64,000 bases of DNA from Pseudomonas hormoni. GTDB lineage: Bacteria > Pseudomonadota > Gammaproteobacteria > Pseudomonadales > Pseudomonadaceae. Of this stretch, positions 8,253 through 17,587 are shown piece after piece. The translations under genes and the position numbers were made by a program. The number at the start of each line of letters is the position of its first letter. The stretch's first letter is position 1. The notes beneath the pieces are model-generated. The model made no database searches. It saw only the letters and a program-made list of their open reading frames with translations, and was not told the origin of the DNA. The stretch covers positions 6,389,001-6,453,000 of the forward strand of contig NZ_CP075566.1 of NCBI RefSeq assembly GCF_018502625.1. The letters run 5' to 3'.

Positions 8253-9632
8253 TCATGATGAAGATGAGGCTGATTCAGTTTGTCGGTTGAAGCGCGAAAA
8301 CAGCACGCGATCCAACAGCCAGACCATCACCAACGAAGCGCCCACCAACGGAAACGCCACTGCCAGCACCAGCATGATCGCCACGCCGGTTTTCCATTTC
8401 GGCAGATCGTGACGCAGCGGTGGAACACCGAACTTGCCTTGTGGCCGACGCTTCCACCAGATCACCACGCCGCTGACAGCGCTGAGCAGAATCATCAGGC
8501 AGATCAGCAGCACGATGATCTGGTTGAACACGCCGAACATCTTGCCTTCGTGCAGCATCACGCCGATTTCCGTGGCGCGGGCGACGGTGCCGTATTGCTC
8601 GAAGCGCACATCGGCGAGGACGTTGCCGGTGTATTGATCGACGTGCAGCGTAGCGTCGTTGCGCGGGTCGTCAGCGAATACCGCGATGGTGAACACGCCG
8701 GTGGCGGTTTTCGGGAAGGTGATGCTGTAACCCGGCTCGACCTTGCGTTGCACGGCGATGTTCTGCACATCTTGCAGGCTGATGGTCGGCGCCGCAGGGC
8801 CGGCTTGCGCGCTGCCGTGGGCCATGTGTTCGGCGTGGTCACCGGACATCGGCATCGGCGTGTTTTCCATCGCCCATGGCACGGTCTGGCGGGTGGCGGT
8901 ATTGAGGCTGCGGGCCTCGACGTCGGACTTGGGCACGTTGTCCCACATCGCGGCCGGAAACACGTTCCATACTTGCGCATATTTCTGGCCCCAGAACCCG
9001 GTCCAGGTCATGCCGCTGAGCAGCATCACCAACAGCAGCGCGGCGCCCCAGAAACCGGTGACGGCATGCAGGTCGCGCCACAGCGCGCGACCGCGATAGC
9101 TCAGGCGCGGCCAAAGGATTCCCGCTGCCTGACCGCGTGGCCACCAGAGGAAAACTCCCGATACCACCAGCACCACACCCCAACCAGCGGCGAGTTCGAC
9201 CAGTCGATCACCGACCGTGCCGATCATCAATTCACCGTGGATCGCACGGGCAACGGCTTGCAGATTCTTCTTCGCGTCTTGCTCGCCGAGAATGTCGCCG
9301 TGATACGGATCGACAAAAACATTCAACTCATTGCCGCCATTGAGCACGACAAACTGCGCGCTGCGTTCGGCGTTGATCGGCGGCAGGTACTGCTTGATCG
9401 TTGCTTGTGGATAAGCCTCTTTTACCCGCTTGAGCAAGTCGTCGGCCGGAACGCTGTGATGACCGGCCGGGACGTTCATCAGGCTGCCGTACATCAACGG
9501 ATCGAGTTGCGGTTTGAACAGGTAAATGACGCCGGTCAGGGCCAGCATCACCATGAATGGCGCGACGAACAGACCGGCATAGAAATGCCAGCGCCAGGCC
9601 AGGTTGTAGAAATTCGGTTTGGGCTGTTTCAT
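8253..9632 (-). CDS. PepSY-associated TM-helix protein (PiuB-type membrane protein)
   Basis: Polytopic membrane protein often encoded with TonB siderophore receptors. I use ATG at 9632 (459 aa; MKQPKPNFYNLAWRWHFYAG) because GGAG lies 8 nt upstream; an in-frame start at 9692 would add 20 residues. Helices begin at FVAPFMVMLALTGVIYLF; a second group near GWGVVLVVSGVFLWWPR is followed by the family motif LWRDLHAVTGFWGAALLLVMLL (first 20 residues are diagnostic). A central periplasmic loop has His/Met-rich MPMSGDHAEHMAHGSA, suggesting metal contact. It may be a periplasmic ferric or metallophore reductase; this is inferred from the family. It is upstream of the receptor gene on the same strand. 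Confidence 0.85.
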   Translation of the reverse strand: MKQPKPNFYNLAWRWHFYAGLFVAPFMVMLALTGVIYLFKPQLDPLMYGSLMNVPAGHHSVPADDLLKRVKEAYPQATIKQYLPPINAERSAQFVVLNGGNELNVFVDPYHGDILGEQDAKKNLQAVARAIHGELMIGTVGDRLVELAAGWGVVLVVSGVFLWWPRGQAAGILWPRLSYRGRALWRDLHAVTGFWGAALLLVMLLSGMTWTGFWGQKYAQVWNVFPAAMWDNVPKSDVEARSLNTATRQTVPWAMENTPMPMSGDHAEHMAHGSAQAGPAAPTISLQDVQNIAVQRKVEPGYSITFPKTATGVFTIAVFADDPRNDATLHVDQYTGNVLADVRFEQYGTVARATEIGVMLHEGKMFGVFNQIIVLLICLMILLSAVSGVVIWWKRRPQGKFGVPPLRHDLPKWKTGVAIMLVLAVAFPLVGASLVMVWLLDRVLFSRFNRQTESASSSS

Positions 9633-9691
9633 CGGTTGTGCTCCGCTGGGCTTGGGTCTTTTGTTGTTGTCTGGTGACTGCTGCGCAGTCA

Positions 9692-9757
9692 TTCGCGAGC
9701 AGGCTCGCTCCTACGGGTTCGGTGTGTTTCTTGTAGGAGCGAGGCTTGCCCGCGAAG
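9692..9757. repeat. REP doublet, class TGTAGGAGCGAGGCTTGCCC
   Basis: Short-spaced arms TTCGCGAGCAGGCTCGCTCC and GTAGGAGCGAGGCTTGCCCG between the PepSY gene and oprC. Confidence 0.85.
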
Positions 9758-9760
9758 TTT

Positions 9761-11878
9761 TTAGAAACTCATGTCCACCTTGGTCCAGAGCGTGCGCCCC
9801 GGTTCTTTAATGGCCTGCGGGTCATTGGCCGGATAGCCAAAACCGGCGTTGCCGGCCAGGTTCAAATGCTCGGCGTACGCCTTGCCGAACAGGTTGTCGA
9901 CGCCGCTGCTGACCTTCCAGTTCTTGTTGATCCGGTACGCACCGTTGAGCGAAAACACGCCGAATCCCGAGGTCTTGTCGAAGTCCTTGCCGACCACGTT
10001 GCCCTTGTTCTGGTCAATGCGGTTTTGCGCCGCGACCACTCGCCACAAGGCGCCAGCGCTCCAGTTGTCTTCGCTGTAGGTCAGGCCGAAACGTGCGTCC
10101 AGCGGTGGCATTTGCGGTAACGCGTTGCCGTCGCTGCTGTTCTTGCCCCAGGCGTAGGCGAGGGTCGCATCGGCCTTCCAGTTCGACGTCAGCTTGTAAG
10201 CCGCACCGAGTTCACCACCCATGATCCGCGCGTCGATGTTCTCGGCTTGCGAGGTCATGCCCATCATTCCCGGCGTGTAGTTGAACAGGATGTAATCGCG
10301 CACCTGCCCGACATAACCCGAGGCCCAGGCTTCGAGATCTTCGGTCTTGTATTGCAGGCCGAAGTCGAGCTGGGTGGTTTTCTCGGGCTTGATCGAATCG
10401 AAGGCATTCACCGAGCCGGCGGGGCCGGAGTTGGGTGAAAACAGCTCCCAGTAATCCGGGAAACGCTGGGTGTGACCGAGGCCGGCATACAGCGTGGTCG
10501 GGGTGTCGGCCAGATCATGCTCGTAACGGACGAAGCCGCTTGGCAGGGTGTCGGCGCGGGTGTCGTCGGCGGTCGGGTTGGGCCGGGTCATCATCCCGGA
10601 GCCTGTGGTCTGGCGAAAATCCCTGGCCGAAGCGCGGTCCAGTCGTGCGCCGGTAATCAGCCGGTCACGGTCGGCGGCGTACCAAGTCAATTCGCTGAAC
10701 ACGCCGTAGTTGTGGAAGTCGGCATCCTTGTTGCGAGGCAGATCCTTGTAGGTATCGATGCCCATGGCACTGCGCTTGCGGTGTTCGTTGGTCTGCGCGT
10801 CGATGCCGCTGATCAATTGCACATCGGCCCAGCGCCAGGTGCCTTTGATCCGCGCACCGAGGGTTCGACGATCGACACTGGAGGCCATCGGCCCAGCCAT
10901 CATCCCGGTGCCGGACGGCGTGCGCAGGGTGTAGTTGTCCATCACGTGGTCGGCGTAGTTGAAGTAGATCTGCGCTTCGACTTTATCCAGCACATCACCG
11001 ATGTTCGACTTCTCGAAACGCAGGCCGAGGCTTTCACGTTTGAACTGCGCACCGTCCATACCGCGTCCGGCGTAACGGGCTTCGCCATCGCCCTTGCCGG
11101 CGGTGAGTTCCAGAAGCGTGTCGGCGTCCGGGGTCCAGCCAACGGCGACGTCACCGTTCCACTTGTCGTAGCGCGATGCCACGGTGTCGTTGTTGCCGTC
11201 CCGGTAATCGTCGGAATGCGCGGTGTTGCCGATCACTCGCACGTAACCCAACGGGCCGCCAGCGGCAGCATCCACCACTTTATCGAAGCGGCCGTTGGAA
11301 CCGGCCAATACGCTGGCATTCACTCGGGTGCCGAGTTCACCGAAGCTTTCCGGCTCACGGTCGAACAGGATGGTGCCGGCCGACGCGCCCGGCCCCCACA
11401 GTACGGTTTGCGGGCCTTTGATGACGGTGAGTTTGTCGTAGGTTTCCGGGGAAATGTAGGAGGTCGGCGCGTCCATCCGGCCGGGGCAAGCGCCGAGCAA
11501 CTGGCCGCCATTGGTGAGGATGTTCAGCCGTGAGCCGAACATCCCGCGCAGCACCGGGTCACCGTTGGTGCCGCCGTTGCGTACCAGGGCGAAGCCGGGA
11601 ATGGTCTTCAGATAGTCGCCGCCGTCGCTGGCCGGCACCGGTTGGCGCGGGTCCTTGGGGTTGGTGACGATGGTCAGCGGCGAACTCGGCGCGATGGCGG
11701 TGATCACCGTCGGGCTCAGTTCTTCATGGTGGCCGGCGTGCTCGTCGGCCAGCGCCATAGGGGTCAGCAGTGCGCCGCAAATTACGGCTGTGGCGTGCCT
11801 GAAACGAGCGCGCGTTTCGTTCAGGGCAAAAGTGGCTTGGGCAGCGCTCAAGCGGGTGTCAGCAGAAAACCTGGACAT
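9761..11878 (-). CDS. oprC: TonB-dependent copper receptor OprC
   Basis: Outer-membrane receptor of the OprC/NosA family, 705 aa from ATG 11878, chosen because GGA lies about 8 nt upstream; a longer in-frame reading to 12040 runs through a REP element. A signal peptide ends near LTPMALADEHAGHHEEL, leaving a His-rich mature N-terminus. The plug includes PGFALVRNGGTNGDPVLRGM and NGGQLLGACPGRMDAPTSYI, the latter with the Cys/Met motif of OprC; the protein ends in TLWTKVDMSF. Upstream genes encode DUF2946 and PCuAC proteins, the same set as the P. aeruginosa copper-responsive oprC cluster as I recall it. Copper uptake is inferred from that family. Confidence 0.92.
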   Translation of the reverse strand: MSRFSADTRLSAAQATFALNETRARFRHATAVICGALLTPMALADEHAGHHEELSPTVITAIAPSSPLTIVTNPKDPRQPVPASDGGDYLKTIPGFALVRNGGTNGDPVLRGMFGSRLNILTNGGQLLGACPGRMDAPTSYISPETYDKLTVIKGPQTVLWGPGASAGTILFDREPESFGELGTRVNASVLAGSNGRFDKVVDAAAGGPLGYVRVIGNTAHSDDYRDGNNDTVASRYDKWNGDVAVGWTPDADTLLELTAGKGDGEARYAGRGMDGAQFKRESLGLRFEKSNIGDVLDKVEAQIYFNYADHVMDNYTLRTPSGTGMMAGPMASSVDRRTLGARIKGTWRWADVQLISGIDAQTNEHRKRSAMGIDTYKDLPRNKDADFHNYGVFSELTWYAADRDRLITGARLDRASARDFRQTTGSGMMTRPNPTADDTRADTLPSGFVRYEHDLADTPTTLYAGLGHTQRFPDYWELFSPNSGPAGSVNAFDSIKPEKTTQLDFGLQYKTEDLEAWASGYVGQVRDYILFNYTPGMMGMTSQAENIDARIMGGELGAAYKLTSNWKADATLAYAWGKNSSDGNALPQMPPLDARFGLTYSEDNWSAGALWRVVAAQNRIDQNKGNVVGKDFDKTSGFGVFSLNGAYRINKNWKVSSGVDNLFGKAYAEHLNLAGNAGFGYPANDPQAIKEPGRTLWTKVDMSF

Positions 11879-11935
11879 GACAATTTCCATCGAACAGTCG
11901 TAAACGACACGGCCGGCAGCCGACGCAACTCCTTG

Positions 11936-12057
11936 TGGGAGTGAGCCTGTGTGGCGAGCGAGCTTGCTCCCGCTGGGCTGCGTAGCGGCCCCTTTTGTGA
12001 GTGCTGCGCACTCAAGCGCGAGCGAACTCGCTCGCCACACTGGCTCGCTCCCACAGG
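11936..12057. repeat. REP doublet upstream of oprC
   Basis: Arms beginning GTGGCGAGCGAGCTTGCTCC (11951) and ending CTCGCTCGCCAC (12038), with outer TGTGGGAG/CTCCCACA pairs. It separates oprC from the DUF2946 gene and fills most of that 222-bp gap. Confidence 0.88.
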
Positions 12058-12100
12058 TTGCTCTGGCTATCTTCAGAACCGTGTGAGATCGGGTAGGTGT

Positions 12101-12559
12101 TTACGCGACGATGGGCGGTGCGCGGGTGCGGGCGCCGGGGAAGAAGGTTTGCCGGGCGTGGCCCAGGCGAGTGGCAGGTGTGGTGAAGGTAGTGGCAGTT
12201 GGCGTATCGAATGCAATGAAGGACTGGCCACCCGTCAGTGCCGGGCAATTGAACAGCAGGCTGCAATAGCCGCACTTTTCCCAGATGGCGTGATGAGGTG
12301 TCTTGGGTGGGCAGTGCACGGCGGCGGCTTGCGCGCCGTGGTCGCCGTGCTCCATTGCCGGCATGTCCATGGGCATGTCCATCGACATGTTCATGGATGC
12401 TTCCATCAGAGCGGAGGCGCGCTGATCCATCGGCATCGACTGAGAAATCAGCGGGCCGATGAAGATCATCAACATGGCGAACAGGCTGATCCAGCTGCCG
12501 CGGGTCAGGCTCAAGGGCTGACGGCGGGAGGCGGATGACCTGGCGCTAAGCGGGCGCAT
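12101..12559 (-). CDS. DUF2946 protein with Met/His-rich segment, copper module
   Basis: 152-aa protein with one N-terminal membrane or signal segment (SWISLFAMLMIFIGPLI) after a basic start. A metal-binding-like run MNMSMDMPMDMPAMEHGDHG follows, then the DUF2946 core with HCPP and EKCGYCSLL. It lies 21 bp after the PCuAC gene and precedes oprC, all on the minus strand. The role is not established; the composition and neighbours suggest copper binding or delivery at the inner membrane. There is a second DUF2946 gene two positions upstream. Confidence 0.8.
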   Translation of the reverse strand: MRPLSARSSASRRQPLSLTRGSWISLFAMLMIFIGPLISQSMPMDQRASALMEASMNMSMDMPMDMPAMEHGDHGAQAAAVHCPPKTPHHAIWEKCGYCSLLFNCPALTGGQSFIAFDTPTATTFTTPATRLGHARQTFFPGARTRAPPIVA

Positions 12560-12580
12560 GGGCGTATTCAGCTCTGGCGA

Positions 12581-13060
12581 TTACGGGTTGTGCGCATGCA
12601 CTTGCACGCCGTCCGGCGCTTTTTTCTGCACCGTGACCTCGACGGTCACATCACCGGATTTCTCGAAATGCATCGTCAGCGGGAAGCGCTTGCCGTCGCT
12701 CAGCAGGCTGCGGTCTTTCAGTTCCAGCAGCATGACGTGATACGCCATCGGTGCAAACGTGACGTCGCCACCGCCTGGAATCTCGACGCTCGGCACCTGC
12801 TGCATTTTCATCAAATCGTTCTGCATCACGTGCTCATGCAATTGGGCAATGCCTGCAATCGGCGAGTCGACGCTGAGCAGTTTGTCCGCGGTTGTACCGT
12901 TGTTTTGAATCACGAAATAAGCCGCAACGGTCGGCGCATTCGGTGGCAATTCCTGCGACCACGGATGAGCGATCTCCAGTTCGCCAGCCTTGTATTCATG
13001 GGCATTGGCAAAGCAGGCAGGCAGCAGCAACGCAGCCAGAACGATGAGTTTGTTCAACAT
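12581..13060 (-). CDS. PCuAC-type periplasmic copper chaperone
   Basis: 159-aa exported protein of the PCuAC/DUF461 family, which passes Cu(I) to periplasmic targets such as cytochrome oxidase. The signal peptide is MLNKLIVLAALLLPACFANA, and HEYKAGELEIAHPWSQELPP starts the mature protein. Copper ligands follow the family spacing: His in AQLHEHVMQND, Met in LMKMQQ, then IPGGGDVTFAPMAYHVMLLEL. It sits between two DUF2946 genes in a four-gene minus-strand module ending with oprC. Confidence 0.9.
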   Translation of the reverse strand: MLNKLIVLAALLLPACFANAHEYKAGELEIAHPWSQELPPNAPTVAAYFVIQNNGTTADKLLSVDSPIAGIAQLHEHVMQNDLMKMQQVPSVEIPGGGDVTFAPMAYHVMLLELKDRSLLSDGKRFPLTMHFEKSGDVTVEVTVQKKAPDGVQVHAHNP

Positions 13061-13108
13061 GGCAGTTCTCCAGAGCGATTCAAGACGCAGGTCAATTGCG
13101 AGAAGGAA

Positions 13109-13507
13109 TCACACCAGAGGGGAAGCGCGGGGGTTGAGATTCGGCCATTGCTGGCGTGGTGTGGGCGTATCGAGAGCGTCAGCGGGCAGGCTTCGATTGG
13201 CATCGAAACGCGCGAAGTACAACGGCGGCACATGCCCGGGCAACGCCACCAGCGGCGCTGAGCCGGAGCAGCACCAGCAATGCTGCATGTTGGAATGATC
13301 GTCGTTCTGTGGCGCTTGCTGTTCAAGCGTCCCCAGAGAAATCGCCACCATCTTCGTGCCGGTGGACGAACAGAAACTACCCCACAACACCTGTTCGGCG
13401 GGTGATTTCGCCGACTGCGCCATCGCTCCGGTCATCGGCATGGCGAGCATGTTGAACAGCACTGCGAAGCAGGCTATCCAGGCAATTGCGAGCCGTTGTC
13501 GGGACAT
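13109..13507 (-). CDS. DUF2946 domain-containing protein, first gene of the copper module
   Basis: 132-aa small protein with an N-terminal signal or anchor (MSRQRLAIAWIACFAVLFNM) and the DUF2946 pattern, including HCWCCSGSAP with three close cysteines and a preceding His. It is 48 bp upstream of the PCuAC gene and likely the first gene of the operon. A copper-responsive promoter might be expected upstream (13508-13606), but I could not recognise a clear CueR or CopR box. Function is unknown. Confidence 0.75.
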   Translation of the reverse strand: MSRQRLAIAWIACFAVLFNMLAMPMTGAMAQSAKSPAEQVLWGSFCSSTGTKMVAISLGTLEQQAPQNDDHSNMQHCWCCSGSAPLVALPGHVPPLYFARFDANRSLPADALDTPTPRQQWPNLNPRASPLV

Positions 13508-13606
13508 GGGGACAGATCCGGTTGGGTGGGCGATCAGGCGCGGCTATTTAGCCTGATCAGTGCCGATAAGTAAAAACGCGGCGTGCGGTTTGGTGTCGCA
13601 GCGCGG

Positions 13607-13897
13607 TCAGATCGCAGTGGCGTGCAGACGCAGACCCAAGGCTTTCATAACCTTCATGATAGTCGCGAATTCCGGATTGCCAGTGCTGCTCAATGCTTTG
13701 TACAAGCTTTCACGACCAAGGCCGGCATCACGTGCAACCTGTGTCATGCCCTGTGCTCTGGCTATATCGTTGAGTGCCGCGCGTATCAGTACTCCATCGC
13801 CGGCATCTTCTTCAAAGCATGCATCCAGATAAGCCGCCATTTCTTCTGGCGATTTGAGAAATTCGGCGGCATCGAAACGGGTGAATTGCTCGGCCAT
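13607..13897 (-). CDS. HigA-like antitoxin (addiction module antidote)
   Basis: 96-aa protein of the addiction-module antidote family paired with RelE-like toxins. The N-terminal arm (FDAAEFLKSPEEMAAYLDACF) should wrap the toxin; the C-terminal half (IARAQGMTQVARDAGLGRESLYKALS) is a helix-turn-helix that would bind the operon promoter. The gene starts 3 bp after the toxin stop codon, so the two are co-translated, and the toxin-first order is typical of HigBA. Symbols are withheld because the family has several members per genome. Confidence 0.88.
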   Translation of the reverse strand: MAEQFTRFDAAEFLKSPEEMAAYLDACFEEDAGDGVLIRAALNDIARAQGMTQVARDAGLGRESLYKALSSTGNPEFATIMKVMKALGLRLHATAI

Positions 13898-13900
13898 GAT

Positions 13901-14203
13901 CTACTCCTCATTACCGATGTTTTGCGCCATTTGAATAGCGCGTTTGATATCGCGTTTTTGAGTCGACTTGTCGCCCCCCACCAGAAGCAGGTAAACCACT
14001 TCGCCTCGGCGAGTGAAGTACATCCTGTAGCCCGGACCATGATGAACACGCATTTCATAGACAGATTCGCCTACAGGTTCGCAATCACCAAAATTTCCAT
14101 GTTCGGCAGCTCGGAGTCTGGCGATGATCCGGGCTTTTCCAATGGTGTCTCTCATTGAGTCGAGCCAATCGGCAAATGCGCTGGATCGTTCGAAGTCGAT
14201 CAT
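13901..14203 (-). CDS. RelE/ParE-family toxin (HigB-like)
   Basis: 100-aa toxin of the RelE/ParE superfamily, predicted to cut ribosome-bound mRNA. The core is ARIIARLRAAEHGNFGDCEP, then VYEMRVHHGPGYRMYFTRRG and a C-terminal GGDKSTQKRDIKRAI, which matches the short HigB-like subfamily. It precedes its antitoxin gene by 3 bp. The flanking 190 bp (14204-14393) is less GC-rich than the neighbouring genes and holds no ORF I can support; it should contain the promoter. The pair lies between the copper module and the cob genes, a common position for accessory DNA. Confidence 0.88.
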   Translation of the reverse strand: MIDFERSSAFADWLDSMRDTIGKARIIARLRAAEHGNFGDCEPVGESVYEMRVHHGPGYRMYFTRRGEVVYLLLVGGDKSTQKRDIKRAIQMAQNIGNEE

Positions 14204-14393
14204 GCTGGATCGTATTCCTTGGGATACATATTGGCAAGCAACCCTTTTTCGAGTCGTGGTTGGTCGTTCCCCAAGAATCGAGTTGTTGTGCTTGGTAGGA
14301 TCAAAGGAATGGGAATATAGGATTGGAGCTATTACAGGTACAGTCGGCTCTTTCCTGAAGTGTTGCGGGCAAAGTCACAAGGAACTGCAGGTC

Positions 14394-15122
14394 TCAGGAA
14401 ACGTCCGACACAGATAAGGCAATTAGCAGGTCACCCACGCTCCCAAACTCCCGATCCACCCCCGGCAACACCGGCCGCTTCAACACCAACACCGGCACCC
14501 CCTGTTCCCGCGCCACTTCCAGTTTCGGCTCGGTGGCAGTGCTGCCGCTGTTCTTGCTGATCAGCACATCAATCTGCCGACGTTCAAACAGCTCACGCTC
14601 ATCGTCGATCAGAAACGGTCCGCGTGCGCCGATCACTTCGCAGCGCTCGTTGCCCGGATAAACATCCAGTGCGCGCAACGTCCAGAATTGCTCCGGCGGA
14701 ATTTCATGCAGATGTTGCAAGGGTTCACGGCCGAGGGTGAACAGCGGTCGGCGGAACGGTTTCAGTGCGTCGATCAACCCGGCCCAGTCGCTGACTTCGC
14801 GCCAGTCATCCCCGGCTTGTGGTTGCCAGGCCGGACGCCTGAGTGCCCAGGAGGGAATGCCGGTCAGCTGCGCGGCGGTCGCTGCGTTCTGGCTGATTTG
14901 TGCCGCGTACGGATGCGTCGCGTCCAGCAGCAGATCAATTCCTTCGTCGCGGATGAACTGCGCCAGTCCCTCAGCACCGCCATAGCCGCCGACGCGAATC
15001 TGGCAATTCAGATCGGTCGGTACTCGACCGACGCCAGCCAGGCTGTAGATGTGTTCCGGCCCAAGCGTACGGGCGATCGCCAGTGCTTCCGTCACGCCGC
15101 CGAGCAGCAAGATGCGCTTCAT
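14394..15122 (-). CDS. cobK: Precorrin-6A reductase CobK
   Basis: 242-aa NADPH-dependent reductase converting precorrin-6A to precorrin-6B in corrin ring synthesis. It starts [20 protein letters not shown], a Rossmann-type glycine loop, and has the family motifs [17 protein letters not shown] and [21 protein letters not shown] (shown here in part as [14 protein letters not shown]). Its ATG overlaps the cbiD stop by 4 nt, so it is the last gene of cobL-cbiD-cobK. Length is normal. Confidence 0.94.
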   Translation of the reverse strand: MKRILLLGGVTEALAIARTLGPEHIYSLAGVGRVPTDLNCQIRVGGYGGAEGLAQFIRDEGIDLLLDATHPYAAQISQNAATAAQLTGIPSWALRRPAWQPQAGDDWREVSDWAGLIDALKPFRRPLFTLGREPLQHLHEIPPEQFWTLRALDVYPGNERCEVIGARGPFLIDDERELFERRQIDVLISKNSGSTATEPKLEVAREQGVPVLVLKRPVLPGVDREFGSVGDLLIALSVSDVS

Positions 15123-16216
15123 TGAAAAGCTCCCGCATGGCCGACGATCCCGCCCTGGCGATCGATGGCAAACACTTCAACCTGAACCTGCGCCGGCACC
15201 ACACTGCGCGCAAACGCCAGCGCGTGCCCGCACACCGCATCGCCAAGCGCGATGCCGGCCGCGCTGGCCATCGCCAACGCTTGCTGACTGGTGTTGGCTT
15301 CGCGGATCGCTTGCTGCAACGCTTGATCCGCGCCGATCGCCGCGGCCCATTCGGCCAGTTGCAGCAGGTCGATGCTCGAATGCCGACTGTGCAGATCCAT
15401 GTGCCCGGCCGCCAGTTTACTGATCTTGCCGAAGCCGCCGCACAGGCTGAGTTTATCCACAGGCACTTTGCGCAGATGCTTGAGTACGGCGCCGACGAAA
15501 TCGCCCATTTCGATCAAGGCGATTTCAGGCAAGTCGTAGACGCGGCGCATGGTGTCTTCGCTGGCGTTGCCGGTGCACGCGGCGATGTGCAGGTAACCAT
15601 TGGTTTTCGCCACGTCGATGCCCTGATGGATCGAGGCAATGTAAGCAGCGCAGGAAAACGGCCGGACGATGCCGCTGGTGCCCAGGATCGACAAGCCACC
15701 GAGAATGCCCAGCCGTGGATTCATGGTTTTCAATGCCAGCGCCTCGCCGCCCTCTACGTTCACCGTGACCTCGAAACCGCCGTGATAACCGTGTTCCTCA
15801 GCGAGCAAGGTCAAGTGGTCGGTGATCATCTTGCGCGGCACCGGGTTGATCGCCGGTTCGCCGACACCCAACACCAGTCCAGGGCGGGTGACCGTGCCCA
15901 CACCCCGGCCGGCACTGAAACGAATGCCCGGTTCGGCGTTCAATCGGACTTGAGAAAAGAGCAGTGCGCCGTGGGTCACGTCCGGATCGTCGCCGGCATC
16001 CTTGATCGTGCCGGCCTCGGCGCCGTCATCCAGGAGCCGACAGAACTCCAGACGCATCTGCACCTGCTTGCCTTTGGGCAGGACGATGTCCACGGCGTCC
16101 GCGCGCTCGCCGCCGAGTAGCAGGCGAGCGGCCGCAAGGCTGGTCGCGGTGGCGCAACTGCCCGTCGTGAGGCCGCTGCGCAGCGATGCGGGTTGTTCGG
16201 CGGTTTCGTCACGCAT
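15119..16216 (-). CDS. cbiD: Precorrin-5B C1-methyltransferase CbiD
   Basis: 365-aa CbiD, which methylates C1 of the corrin ring and is best known from the anaerobic pathway, where it replaces CobF. Diagnostic blocks are [20 protein letters not shown] near residue 12, [20 protein letters not shown] near 107 and [20 protein letters not shown] near 169. It overlaps cobL by 8 nt and cobK by 4 nt. Together with CobG on the other strand it makes a mixed gene set, which I recall is also the arrangement in P. aeruginosa. Confidence 0.94.
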   Translation of the reverse strand: MRDETAEQPASLRSGLTTGSCATATSLAAARLLLGGERADAVDIVLPKGKQVQMRLEFCRLLDDGAEAGTIKDAGDDPDVTHGALLFSQVRLNAEPGIRFSAGRGVGTVTRPGLVLGVGEPAINPVPRKMITDHLTLLAEEHGYHGGFEVTVNVEGGEALALKTMNPRLGILGGLSILGTSGIVRPFSCAAYIASIHQGIDVAKTNGYLHIAACTGNASEDTMRRVYDLPEIALIEMGDFVGAVLKHLRKVPVDKLSLCGGFGKISKLAAGHMDLHSRHSSIDLLQLAEWAAAIGADQALQQAIREANTSQQALAMASAAGIALGDAVCGHALAFARSVVPAQVQVEVFAIDRQGGIVGHAGAFQ

Positions 16217-17420
16217 CGAAAGGTTTGACCACGTCCAGCAAGGTTATCGGCAGCGCCTGGCGCCAGGTGTCGAAGTCGCCCAGCGGCTGCGCCTGGGCGA
16301 TGTGGATGCGCGTCAGCTCGCCGCCGTGCCGTTCGCGCCAGGCCATCAGGGTCATTTCACTTTGCAGCGTGACGGCGTTGGCGATCAGCCGGCCACCGGG
16401 TTTTAACTGAGCCCAGCAGGTGTCCAGCACACCCTCGCGAGTGACGCCGCCACCAATGAAAATCGCATCCGGGCGCTCGAGCCCGGCGAGGGCCTGCGGT
16501 GCCTTGCCGCGTATCAGTTGCAGGCCAGGTACGCCAAGCGCGTCGCGGTTTTGCTCGATCAACAGTTGCCGTCCTTCATCGGCTTCGATGGCCAGTGCCC
16601 GGCAACTCGGGTGGGCACGCATCCATTCGATGCCGATCGAGCCGCTGCCGGCGCCGACATCCCACAACAGTTCACCGGGGACCGGGGCCAGGCGCGCGAG
16701 GGTGATTGCGCGCACATCGCGTTTGGTCAGTTGGCCGTCGTGCTTGAACGCCGAGTCCGGGAGGCCGGCCAGTCGCGACAGGCGCGGCGCATCGGGTTCG
16801 GCGATGCATTCGATGGCAACCAGATTCAGATCGGCGATCACCGGATCGGCCCAATCGCAGGCGACGCCATCAATGCGCCGCTCGGCTTCACCGCCCACAT
16901 GTTCCAGCACGGTAAGGCGACTCGGCCCGAATCCGCGCTCGCGCAACAGCGCAGCAATCGCCGCCGGGCTTTGACCGTCGTTGCTGAGCACCAGCAGGCG
17001 AATGCCGCTGAATAACTGCGCGTTGAGCGCCGAAATCGGGCGGGCGACGACCGACAGCGTGACCACCTCCTGCGATGGCCAGCCCATTCGCGCGGCGGCC
17101 AGCGAGCAGGAGGAGGGCGCCGGCAGGATCAGCATTTCATCGCTGGGCAGTTGCCGGGCGAGACTGGCGCCGACGCCGAAGAACATCGGGTCGCCGCTGG
17201 CGAGCACGCAGACCGGTTCTCCACGCAGGGCCAGCAACGCATCGAGGGAGAATGGACTCGGCCACACTCGGCGTTCGCCACGGATACACGCCGGGAGCAG
17301 ATCCAGTTGTCGCTGGCTGCCGAAGATCTTCGACGCGGCCAACAGCGCATGCCGGGCATTCTTGCCCAGGCCTTTGAAGCCATCCTCACCAATGCCTGTC
17401 ACGGTCAGCCAGCGTGCCAT
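16209..17420 (-). CDS. cobL: Precorrin-6Y C5,15-methyltransferase (decarboxylating) CobL
   Basis: Two-domain enzyme, 403 aa from ATG 17420 ([19 protein letters not shown]). The first half is a CbiE-like tetrapyrrole methylase ([19 protein letters not shown]); the second half is a CbiT-like Rossmann methyltransferase ([19 protein letters not shown] near residue 243; [17 protein letters not shown]). It methylates C5 and C15 and removes the C12 acetate carboxyl. A GTG 33 nt upstream is possible but weaker. It is the first gene of the minus-strand cob operon. The 134-bp gap to the divergent gene at 17588 should hold both promoters. Confidence 0.94.
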   Translation of the reverse strand: MARWLTVTGIGEDGFKGLGKNARHALLAASKIFGSQRQLDLLPACIRGERRVWPSPFSLDALLALRGEPVCVLASGDPMFFGVGASLARQLPSDEMLILPAPSSCSLAAARMGWPSQEVVTLSVVARPISALNAQLFSGIRLLVLSNDGQSPAAIAALLRERGFGPSRLTVLEHVGGEAERRIDGVACDWADPVIADLNLVAIECIAEPDAPRLSRLAGLPDSAFKHDGQLTKRDVRAITLARLAPVPGELLWDVGAGSGSIGIEWMRAHPSCRALAIEADEGRQLLIEQNRDALGVPGLQLIRGKAPQALAGLERPDAIFIGGGVTREGVLDTCWAQLKPGGRLIANAVTLQSEMTLMAWRERHGGELTRIHIAQAQPLGDFDTWRQALPITLLDVVKPFDA

Positions 17421-17587
17421 GTGTGTGCTCTGTTCATCTGTATAAAGCGGCACATGATACGCGTCGGCAGTGAATGCGAGTAATGGAATGTTTTAAGTTA
17501 GGTGTTCCAAGCGGTAGATGGTGGTTTCCAAGTTGTATAGCCTGAACTTTCTCACATGACTGATTAATGGTTTAAAAGGAATTAACT

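Noticed and set aside
11879..12040. 54-residue N-terminal extension of OprC
   Set aside because: It translates the REP doublet; ATG 11878 has a ribosome-binding site and gives a proper signal peptide.
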